From assembly GCF_903643065.1 (NCBI RefSeq), contig NZ_CAHJWX010000023.1:1-11276 (forward strand): DNA of 11,276 nucleotides. The letters run 5' to 3'. Under the pieces are notes generated by a model, which was not told where the DNA came from, did no database searches, and worked only from the letters and a program-made list of their open reading frames with translations. The stretch's first letter is position 1. Each line of letters begins with the position of its first letter. The DNA comes from Sphingomonas bacterium (GTDB taxonomy: Bacteria; Pseudomonadota; Alphaproteobacteria; Sphingomonadales; Sphingomonadaceae). Shown one piece after another: positions 1 through 5,889 of the stretch. The translations under genes and the position numbers were made by a program.

Positions 1-523
1 CCCAGCCGCCGCCGAGCGGCGCGGCCTCGCCCGCGAACCCGCTCGACGCTTCGTCGTTCGCGGCGGCCCCCCAGCCGCCGCCATCATCGGGCGCGGCGGA
101 CTGGCCAGGCCCGGTGCTGCCGCCATGCTGATCCCACGACCAGCTCGCTTCCTTGTTCGCCTGTTCCGTCTGTCGTTCCTCGCGCCGCTCGATCGCGGCG
201 GCGGCCTCGCCGGTCAGCTCGGCGGCGATGTCGTATTGCCCGACGGTAAACAGGTCGCCCGGCTCGACGCGGCGAGGCTCCGCCATCCGTTCCCCGGCGC
301 CGTTGAGGAAGGTGCCGTTGGTGCTGACATCGGTGATCGTGTAGGCGCCGTCGCGGTAGCCGACATCCAGGTGTCGCGACGAGATATAGTGGCGAGGGTC
401 CGGCAGGCTCCAGTCGCACGTCGCCGCCCGGCCGATGACCGCGCCACGCCGGTTGAGCACGAACTCGGCGGGCATGCCGTTGTCGAGCCGGTCCAGTCCC
501 CGGATCCTGAGTGTCAGCGTCAT
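1..523 (-). CDS. FHA-domain protein of T6SS (Fha/TagH type), N-terminal 174 residues, cut by window edge
   Basis: This is a phosphothreonine-binding forkhead-associated domain protein, cytoplasmic, of the kind that reads threonine phosphorylation to control T6SS assembly. Seen: the ATG at 523-521 overlaps the stop of the upstream DUF6931 gene as ATGA, and the frame stays open to the window edge. The FHA fold signature covers residues about 1-105: GR at 31-32, CDWSLPD at 36-42, ISSRH at 47-51 and DVSTNGTFLNG at 65-75, which supply the conserved Gly, Ser/Arg/His and Asn-Gly positions. A charged stretch (IERREERQTEQ, 111-121) follows, then a Gly/Ala/Trp-rich low-complexity tail in which GGGW occurs twice (148-151, 171-174). 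The C-terminal part lies outside the window, so it cannot be told whether it is a short Fha or carries the long C-terminal domain of TagH/ImpI proteins. There is no strong ribosome site of its own; translational coupling is likely. The FHA assignment is firm; the role is inferred from family and context. Confidence 0.9.
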   Translation of the reverse strand, partial: MTLTLRIRGLDRLDNGMPAEFVLNRRGAVIGRAATCDWSLPDPRHYISSRHLDVGYRDGAYTITDVSTNGTFLNGAGERMAEPRRVEPGDLFTVGQYDIAAELTGEAAAAIERREERQTEQANKEASWSWDQHGGSTGPGQSAAPDDGGGWGAAANDEASSGFAGEAAPLGGGW

Positions 524-1089
524 CGCGTGGCCAGCGCCTGCATCCCCTGCTGCGCGACCTTTTCGCCGAGATCGAGCGCCCGGTCCAGTGTCGCGCCCGG
601 ATCGGCGGCGCGATGGGCGGCGAAGGTCAGCGCGCCGCCGGCCATCTTGCCGGTCAGCTCGGGTGCGGGCGGCACGGGCGGCAGGTCGACGCCCGAGATC
701 GAGCCGCCCGAGAAGAACACGGCCATGCCGAGGAAGCGCTCGGGCGCGCGTTCGCTGGCCTCGCTGGCGGCGTCGAAGGCGGCGCGTCGGCGCTCGTCGT
801 TCGGGTCGCCCAGCCATCGCAGGGCATAGTCGAGCGCGCGGCGGTCGGGTCCGGCGAGCTTGCGGGCGTCGGCGACCTCCTCGATGACGTGCGCGGCCCA
901 GGCGATCGCCTCGAACCGGGGCAGCGCCAGCGCCAGGAACTCGGCCGCGTCCTCGCGCTCGCCCGCCGCGCGCAGGCCCGCGAAATGTTGCGCGGGCGCC
1001 AGGCCCTCGGCCGGCAGCTTCTCGGTCTCGACGCCCTGATAGGCGACGAGTTGACGCGCTTCCGTCCAGCGCACCTGCCCCCATTCCAT
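520..1089 (-). CDS. DUF6931-type T6SS-associated protein
   Basis: The role is not known to me. The pattern matches the family I recall as DUF6931, found near T6SS, VgrG and FHA genes. Seen, for 189 residues from ATG 1089: a helical alanine-rich protein with EFLALALPRFEAIAWAA at 50-66, ALDYALRWLGDP at 85-96, AVFFSGGS at 123-130 and a proline-rich LPPVPPAPEL at 136-145. There is no signal peptide or membrane segment, so it should be cytoplasmic. It sits 75 bases after vgrG and its stop overlaps the FHA start (ATGA), so the two are probably translated together. Start choice: GGGGAG at 1105-1100 precedes both GTG 1092 (7 bases) and ATG 1089 (10 bases). An upstream TTG at 1152 would add 21 Gly-rich residues with no good ribosome site. 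It could be a VgrG loading adaptor or a partner of the FHA protein; neither can be read from sequence. The family match is from memory. Confidence 0.8.
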   Translation of the reverse strand: MEWGQVRWTEARQLVAYQGVETEKLPAEGLAPAQHFAGLRAAGEREDAAEFLALALPRFEAIAWAAHVIEEVADARKLAGPDRRALDYALRWLGDPNDERRRAAFDAASEASERAPERFLGMAVFFSGGSISGVDLPPVPPAPELTGKMAGGALTFAAHRAADPGATLDRALDLGEKVAQQGMQALATR

Positions 1090-1164
1090 CACCTCGCCGC
1101 TCCCCGTTCCAGCCCCGCCAACCGTGTAGCGCGCGGGCGTCGACTCCGCCAAGCCCCGGCCTTG

Positions 1165-3177
1165 TCAGTTGATCTTCACGAGGCCGCCGCCGATCGTGTT
1201 GATCGCGTCGGCCTTCAGCTCCATCAACAGCGCCTTGCTGCTGCTCTGCAGCTTGGCCTCCTGTTTGAGCGTCAGGCCGGCGACGGAGATGCCTTCGAGG
1301 CTCATCTCGATCGTCGACTTGCCGACCTTGAGGGTGATCTTCTTCTTCGCCTCGATCGTGATCTCCTCGTCGACGGTGATCGTCTGCGACTTGGTGACCT
1401 TCAGTTCGTCGTCCCCGGTCACCTTGACCGTGCGGTTGTTCTTGATCTCCTCGTTCTGGTCGCGTTTTACCGTCAGGTTCTGATCGCGGCCGATCTCGGT
1501 CGACTCGTCGCGGCCGACGATGGCGTGGCGATCGTGCCCGACCTTCTCTTCCTGGTTCTGGCCGACGTGATGCGTCTCCTGGAAGCGGACCCGCGTGTTC
1601 ATGTCGCGCTCGGCGTGCAGGAACACCTCCTCATGCCCGCCCTTGTCCTCGAAACGCAGCTCGTTGACCCCCGGCGCGCCGGTATCGAGGTCTTGCGCGT
1701 CGGGATACTGACCGGTCTCGCCATAGCGTTTGGTGCGCCACAGCGCCTTGGTCTTGTTCGCCGGCAGGTCGTAGACCGGCATGTTACCCTTGTTGAACAC
1801 CCAGCCCATGACGATCGGGTGGTCGGGATCGCCGCCCAGGAAGTCGACCATCACCTCCTGGTTGACGCGGGGCAGGACGACGCTGCCGAGATTGCCGAAC
1901 TGCGCGACGCGGATCCAGCAGGTGCTCTTCTCGCCCGCCGTGTCGCCGCGATCCCAATGGAAGCGGACCTTCACGCGGCCATATTCGTCCGTGTAGATCT
2001 CCTCGCCCGCGGGCCCGCTGACGATCGCCGTCTCCAGCCCCTGCACGACGGGTCGCGGCGTGGCGACCGGCAGATGGAATGGCGTTCCCGCCGGAATGGC
2101 ATCAAAGGTGACGAGCGTGCCCTCGTCCTCGCCGTGACCGCCCGACACATATTGCTCGGTGGTGATCGTATGGTGCGTTCCGACGATCAGATAGCTCTGG
2201 TTGAACCGACCGGTGGGGTGATCCGTGACGGTGACCTTGGTGCCGGTGGCGAGGCTGATCGCCTGCGATTCGCCCGTGTAGCTCTGCCGGTCGCGGCGCA
2301 ACGCGGCGAGGCGGACCGTGCTCAAGGCGCCGCCCCGCCCCTCGTCGACGAAGCCGCCGGGATAATGGTAGATCTCGCGCGCGTCGCCCGGATGCTGCTT
2401 GGCGTTGGCGGCCTGCGCCTGGAGCGGTCGTTCCGGCTTCTCGAAATCGAAGTCGCGCACCGTCACCTGCGCTTCGCCCCGAGTCGATACCCGTTCGGTC
2501 AGGCGATGCACGAACCATTGATCGACCCCGGCGCCGCGCTGGGCCGAGCCGGCCAGCGTTATCAATCTCGCATTCTGACTGAATTGCAGCTTCGCCGGCT
2601 TGCCCGTCGCGTGCGCGCCGGGAGCGTCGCAGATGATCATGGTGTGCTTGTCGGCGTCGTGCTGGAAGAAATAATAGATGCCCTCTTCCTCCATCAGCCG
2701 GGTGATGAAGGTCCAGTCACTTTCGCGATACTGCACGCAATAGGTGCGCTTGGCGTAGGTCTTGGACAATTGCAGCTTGAAATTGGTCTGTCCGGCTGCG
2801 GCGAAAATTTTGCCGATGATGTCGGGCACCGACACATCCTGAAAGATCGCCATGTCGCGATTCTGAGACAACAGAAAGGTGAACGGGCGCGCGATCAGCC
2901 GGTAATGAAAGCCGGCGCCGCTATCGTGCATCAGCTCGCCGTCGGTGATGAAACCCGAGAAGTGACGCATCGGCACGTCATCCTCCAAGGCGTGGATCGT
3001 GACCGGCTTGCCCAAATGGGGCAGCAGGTCGATCTCGCCCAGCGTGGCGATGATGTCGACGGTCAGCTCGAACGGCTGGCCGAGCGCTTCATGGAAGGCG
3101 ACTCGCTCCAACACGACCTGTTCGCCGCCCAGATCGATCGACATCTGCGTCTGTCGAGTATCGCTTTGCGCGGCCAT
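1165..3177 (-). CDS. vgrG: Type VI secretion tip protein VgrG (TssI)
   Basis: This is the trimeric spike at the head of the Hcp tube, exported with it, and related to phage T4 gp27/gp5. Seen, 670 residues: a gp27-like N-terminal half (about 1-370) with the family signature SDWTFITRLMEEEGIYYFF at 153-171; an OB-fold gp5-type domain with DEYGRVKVRFHWDR at 397-410 and WIRVAQFGN onward from 421, continuing through VMVDFLGGDPDHPIVMGW at 442-459; then a repetitive charged beta-helix (about 530-625; VGHD, VGRD, IGRD and VKRD turns) that ends at LVKIN. There is no C-terminal enzymatic extension, so this is a structural rather than an evolved VgrG. The start at ATG 3177 is preceded by AGGGG with an 11-base gap. 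It is the first gene of the leftward unit, divergent from the main tss operon. Any effector would have to be non-covalent and encoded elsewhere. Confidence 0.97.
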   Translation of the reverse strand: MAAQSDTRQTQMSIDLGGEQVVLERVAFHEALGQPFELTVDIIATLGEIDLLPHLGKPVTIHALEDDVPMRHFSGFITDGELMHDSGAGFHYRLIARPFTFLLSQNRDMAIFQDVSVPDIIGKIFAAAGQTNFKLQLSKTYAKRTYCVQYRESDWTFITRLMEEEGIYYFFQHDADKHTMIICDAPGAHATGKPAKLQFSQNARLITLAGSAQRGAGVDQWFVHRLTERVSTRGEAQVTVRDFDFEKPERPLQAQAANAKQHPGDAREIYHYPGGFVDEGRGGALSTVRLAALRRDRQSYTGESQAISLATGTKVTVTDHPTGRFNQSYLIVGTHHTITTEQYVSGGHGEDEGTLVTFDAIPAGTPFHLPVATPRPVVQGLETAIVSGPAGEEIYTDEYGRVKVRFHWDRGDTAGEKSTCWIRVAQFGNLGSVVLPRVNQEVMVDFLGGDPDHPIVMGWVFNKGNMPVYDLPANKTKALWRTKRYGETGQYPDAQDLDTGAPGVNELRFEDKGGHEEVFLHAERDMNTRVRFQETHHVGQNQEEKVGHDRHAIVGRDESTEIGRDQNLTVKRDQNEEIKNNRTVKVTGDDELKVTKSQTITVDEEITIEAKKKITLKVGKSTIEMSLEGISVAGLTLKQEAKLQSSSKALLMELKADAINTIGGGLVKIN

Positions 3178-3367
3178 GACGTTCTTATCCCCTGTTAACC
3201 CTGCCCCGTCGCGCCGGCCGTGTCCGCCTCGACGCCCGACCGACGTATAACAGCTGACGGCGCCGGGCCACTCGTTCGGTTGCAGGTTGGTCTACTTGTC
3301 AGCGCAGGAGATTACGACTATGCGCGCGCATCAACTTTTCGGGGCTTCTCTCTCAACAGGGGATTTT
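3178..3367. promoter_or_regulatory. Divergent intergenic region between vgrG and the OmpA-like gene
   Basis: These 190 bases should hold the promoters of both units. Leftward candidate: an extended -10 TGTTATACG (complement of 3244-3252), giving a leader of about 60 bases to vgrG, with no recognisable -35. Rightward candidate: TTGTCA 3296-3301, 17 bases, TATGCG 3319-3324; this cannot coexist with use of the alternative OmpA start at 3320. The decamer AACAGGGGAT occurs before both starts, at 3355-3364 (+) and 3196-3187 (-). In each case it carries the likely ribosome site. I saw no sigma-54 (-24/-12) pattern or long operator palindrome. The promoter calls are by eye and weak. Confidence 0.35.
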
Positions 3368-4069
3368 ATGCGGTTCATCTTGATGGTGGCGGGGGCTACC
3401 GTGATCGCGTCGCCGGTGGCGGCGCAACAGAGCCAAGCGGACGTGAACAGCTATCTGTGCACCTTCGCCGGCAAATGCGGGACGGACGCGGCGTCGGCCG
3501 TGACGCCCACCAAGGCGGCGCCGGCGACCAAGGGCTTTCACCTGGCGCAGGCGCAGCCGATGATCGCCGCGCCCGCGACCAAGGGTTTCCATCTGGCGCA
3601 GGCGTCGGTGCAGCCGATGGAGGCGGCGCCCAAGACCAAGGGCTTCCATCTCGCGAGCGCCGTCCCGACCGCGACGCGGCCGGCGTCGACCAGGCGCTTC
3701 GCCGGCGCGCGTCCGGCGGCGACGCCGGGCGCCGCTCGCGCCGATCTGATGCTCGCGTTCGAGTATAATTCGGCGCTGATGACCCCGGCGGCCGAGGCCA
3801 AGGCGAAGACCTTCGCGGTGGCGCTGATGAACGACGCGTTGAAGGACAAGCGCTTCCTGATCGAGGGGCACACGGACGCGCGCGGCTCGCGCGATGCGAA
3901 CGTCGATCTGTCGCGCCGCCGTGCGCAATCGGTCGCCGATTACCTGGTCACGCAGGGCGTGGACAAGGACCGCGTCGAGGTGAAGGGGGTCGGCCCGGAC
4001 GAGCCGCTGCCCGGCCACTCGGCGGCGTCCGAGGCGAACCGCCGCGTCGAGGCGGTGCTGATCTCCTAA
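3368..4069 (+). CDS. Exported OmpA-family peptidoglycan-binding protein with KGFHLA repeats
   Basis: This is probably a periplasmic or outer-membrane-associated protein that holds the T6SS to peptidoglycan. Seen, 233 residues from ATG 3368: a signal peptide (MRFILMVAGATVIASPVAA) with cleavage likely after residue 19; a cysteine pair C31/C37 in YLCTFAGKCG, perhaps a disulfide; three repeats of AAPxTKGFHLA at about 50-98; an Ala/Pro/Arg linker; then an OmpA C-terminal domain from about 126 with IEGHTDARGS at 165-174, LSRRRAQSVADYL following and NRRVE at 224-228. The HTD Asp and NRR Arg are the diaminopimelate-contacting positions of the family. There is no lipobox or beta-barrel, so it is not full-length OmpA and not a Pal-type lipoprotein. 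Start: AGGGG lies 5 bases before 3368. An in-frame ATG at 3320 also has AGGAG (9 bases) and would give a 35-residue signal with a long n-region. It leads the rightward operon, 100 bases before tssA. Confidence 0.88.
   Translation: MRFILMVAGATVIASPVAAQQSQADVNSYLCTFAGKCGTDAASAVTPTKAAPATKGFHLAQAQPMIAAPATKGFHLAQASVQPMEAAPKTKGFHLASAVPTATRPASTRRFAGARPAATPGAARADLMLAFEYNSALMTPAAEAKAKTFAVALMNDALKDKRFLIEGHTDARGSRDANVDLSRRRAQSVADYLVTQGVDKDRVEVKGVGPDEPLPGHSAASEANRRVEAVLIS
3515..3661 (+). repeat. Three in-frame repeats encoding APxTKGFHLA
   Basis: The units start at 3515 (51 bases), 3566 (57 bases) and 3623 (39 bases, truncated). Each encodes AAPATKGFHLA or AAPKTKGFHLA; the first two continue with QA and a QPM-containing spacer. 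Synonymous differences (for example ggctttcacctg, ggtttccatctg, ggcttccatctc) show that the peptide is better conserved than the DNA, so the repeat is not fresh and the motif may be under selection. It lies between the signal peptide/cysteine segment and the OmpA domain. Confidence 0.93.
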
Positions 4070-4091
4070 GCCGACAAGACGGTCGCCGCGC

Positions 4092-4120
4092 TCCGACGGG
4101 GTCGGGCCGGCGACGTCGGA
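4092..4120 (+). other. Short inverted repeat upstream of tssA
   Basis: TCCGACG at 4092-4098 pairs with CGTCGGA at 4114-4120 around a 15-base loop, in the gap between the OmpA-like gene and tssA and just before GGGGAGG at 4127-4133. There is no T-run, so it is not an intrinsic terminator. In GC-rich DNA a 7-bp stem can arise by chance. Confidence 0.3.
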
Positions 4121-4169
4121 CAGCTTGGGGAGGCGGCCCGTGGCGGCGGGCGCGATCGGGGGAACGGCC

Positions 4170-5180
4170 GTGGACGTGAACGTGCTGACCGCGCCGCTGT
4201 CCGACGAGGACGGCGCCAGGGCCGGTCCCGACATGAGCTACGACGATGCGCGCGTCGCGATCGAGGCGCCGTTCCAGCTCGACGCCGGGGGCGAGGCGGT
4301 CGAGGAGCGCGCGTGGCGCGACGCGATCCGCGGCATCAACGCGCAGGTCGAGCAGACCCGCGACCTGTGGCTTGCCGTGTACCTGGCGCGCGCCGGGGCG
4401 AAGGTGGGCGACCTTCAGGTCGTGGCGGACGGCGCCGAGCTGCTCGCCGGCCTGCTGGAGGATTTGTGGGACGAGGTTCATCCGACGCTGGAGGAAGCGG
4501 ACTTCGTCGGTCGTCGGACGCCTTGCGACTCGCTCACCAAGATCCGCGAGTTCCTGGCCCCGCTGCGCCGCGCCACGCTGTGGGAGCATCGCGTTGGTCG
4601 CTTTTCCGGCGAAGATCTCGAACGGTTCGCGAGCGAGGGGGAGTCGGCGGAGGGCTATGCCCAGTTCCGTGGCGCGATGGCGAGCACGGACCCGACCGAG
4701 GTCAAGGAGGTCTTCGCGACCGCCGCCGCTCGGCTCGACGCGATCAAGGCGGCGCTGAAGCGCACGGACGCGGTGCTGGTCGCCCGTGCCGGCAGCGAGA
4801 CGGGCACCAACTTCACGACGACCTACGAGACGCTAAATGCGCTCCACAAGGCGGTCGTGCCCTTTGCCGGACTGACCCCCGAGCCGACGCCGGAGGCGGC
4901 GGCGAGCGAAGGCGGCGGCGGCATGCCATCGGGCCCGGGCCTGTCCGGCCGGGTAAACAGTCGCGACGACGTCACCAAGGCGATCGACGCCATCATCGAT
5001 TATTACAAGGTCCGGGAGCCGGCCAGTCCGGTAGCTACCCTGATGCGCCGCGCGCGACACTGGGTGAGCATGGACTTTCTCGAGCTCATCGAAGAGCTGT
5101 TGCCCGACAGCGCGACCGCGGCGCGGCAATTGCTCGTCTCCAAGAAGGATGCGCCCGAAGAATCGGGGTACGGCTATTGA
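4170..5180 (+). CDS. tssA: T6SS assembly/cap protein TssA (ImpA family, short TssA1-like class)
   Basis: TssA is a cytoplasmic protein that helps recruit the baseplate and primes Hcp tube and sheath polymerisation. Seen, 336 residues: an ImpA N-terminal domain with LTAPLSDE at the start, GPDMSYDDARVAIEAPF, and RDLWLAVYLARAGAKVGDLQ followed by LWDEVHPTL within the first 110 or so residues; a middle helical region; a Gly/Pro-rich linker (SEGGGGMPSGPGLSG) near residue 250; and a C-terminal block with SRDDVTKAIDAIIDYYKVRE, then PASPVATLMRRARHWVSMDF and LELIEELLPD. The length and ending fit the short TssA1 class rather than the long VasJ-like ones. Start: GTG 4170 (MDVNVLTAPL) has GGGGGA six bases upstream and fits the family N-terminus. 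GTG 4140 has an equally good GGGGAGG six bases upstream and would add 10 residues. It opens the canonical tssA-B-C-hcp run. Confidence 0.93.
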   Translation: MDVNVLTAPLSDEDGARAGPDMSYDDARVAIEAPFQLDAGGEAVEERAWRDAIRGINAQVEQTRDLWLAVYLARAGAKVGDLQVVADGAELLAGLLEDLWDEVHPTLEEADFVGRRTPCDSLTKIREFLAPLRRATLWEHRVGRFSGEDLERFASEGESAEGYAQFRGAMASTDPTEVKEVFATAAARLDAIKAALKRTDAVLVARAGSETGTNFTTTYETLNALHKAVVPFAGLTPEPTPEAAASEGGGGMPSGPGLSGRVNSRDDVTKAIDAIIDYYKVREPASPVATLMRRARHWVSMDFLELIEELLPDSATAARQLLVSKKDAPEESGYGY

Positions 5181-5205
5181 TCATGGCCGGCTTTTGGGTA
5201 GCCTG

Positions 5206-5225
5206 CCGTTTAGGGGGTCAAACGG
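5206..5225 (+). other. Inverted repeat in the tssA-tssB gap
   Basis: CCGTTT (5206-5211) and AAACGG (5220-5225) flank an eight-base G-rich loop. The gap 5181-5272 holds no gene that I can support. No T-tract follows, so readthrough into tssB is expected. It could be an mRNA processing or stability element, an operator, or chance. Confidence 0.35.
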
Positions 5226-5272
5226 GCGATCGAGTCTCCGTCGCACGCTGATCGAACACAGGGGGAAGTCAC

Positions 5273-5806
5273 ATGCCGGTCAAGAGCGGACAACGGTTCA
5301 TTCGCGAGAACAGGGCGCCGCGCGTCCATATCGAATATGAGGTCGAGACTTACGGCGCCAAGCAGAAGGTCGACCTGCCCTTCGTGATGGGCGTGATGAG
5401 CGACCTGTCGGGCAAGAGCCATGTCGAGAAGAAGGAAGCGTCCAAGCGCGACTTCACCGAGTTCGACATGGACAATTTCGAGCAGCGCATGGAGGCGATC
5501 GCACCCCGCGCCGCGTTCAATGTCGACAACACGCTGTCGGCGGAAGGCGGCAAGCTCGCGGTCGACCTCACCTTCAAGAACATGGACGATTTCTCGCCGG
5601 GCGAGGTCGCCAAGAAGGTGCCGGCGGTGGCCAAGCTCCTCGAGGCGCGCCAGCAGCTCAACGACCTTTTGCTGTACATGGACGGCAAGGACGGGGCGCA
5701 GAACCTGTTGGACAAGGTGCTGAAGGATCCGACGCTGATGGCGGCCTTGTCGTCCGCCAAGCAAAATGGCGACGCGGACGCCGAGCAGGCGCCGGCCGCC
5801 GAGTGA
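5273..5806 (+). CDS. tssB: T6SS contractile sheath small subunit TssB (VipA)
   Basis: The small sheath protein pairs with TssC to form the contractile tubule in the cytoplasm. Seen, 177 residues: an N-terminal segment SGQRFIRENRAPRVHIEYEV (5-24), the family core KVDLPFVMGVMSDLSGKS at 32-49, RDFTEFDMDNFEQRMEAIAP at 59-78, LTFKNMDDFSPGEVAKKVP at 99-117, and a C-terminal helix with LLLYMDGKDGAQNLLDKVL at 132-150. The Ala/Asp-rich tail is variable. Family knowledge: in TagJ-containing systems the N-terminal helix of TssB is the TagJ-binding part; tagJ is present three genes downstream. The start at ATG 5273 has a strong GGGGGAAG ribosome site. It lies 92 bases after tssA and 83 bases before tssC. 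Confidence 0.98.
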   Translation: MPVKSGQRFIRENRAPRVHIEYEVETYGAKQKVDLPFVMGVMSDLSGKSHVEKKEASKRDFTEFDMDNFEQRMEAIAPRAAFNVDNTLSAEGGKLAVDLTFKNMDDFSPGEVAKKVPAVAKLLEARQQLNDLLLYMDGKDGAQNLLDKVLKDPTLMAALSSAKQNGDADAEQAPAAE

Positions 5807-5889
5807 CCAAGCGGGGCGGTCGCCCTCGCACGAGGCGGCTGCCCAACAACGATCAACCATGACGTCCCGTGGGGGATGGGAGACGGATG

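Noticed and set aside
511..3198. 895-codon open frame on the plus strand across vgrG and the DUF6931 gene
   Set aside because: It lies antisense to two clearly recognised genes. Its protein is Arg/Leu/Asp-rich with no family pattern, which is what GC-rich codon use produces on the opposite strand.
4092..4120. Hairpin after the OmpA-like gene as a terminator
   Set aside because: There is no T-run, the loop is long, and the next operon gene begins within about 50 bases.
3353..4234. 293-codon minus-strand frame opposite the OmpA-like gene
   Set aside because: It is extremely Arg-rich with no domain; the plus-strand frame has a signal peptide and a full OmpA motif set.
5181..5272. Sigma-54 promoter before tssB, as T6SS operons sometimes have
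   Set aside because: No GG-N10-GC arrangement with proper flanks could be found; the closest match fails at the -12 element.
5814..5835. Overlapping palindromes after tssB as a terminator
   Set aside because: The stems are 4-5 bp with tiny loops and no T-run, in GC-rich sequence where such palindromes are common.
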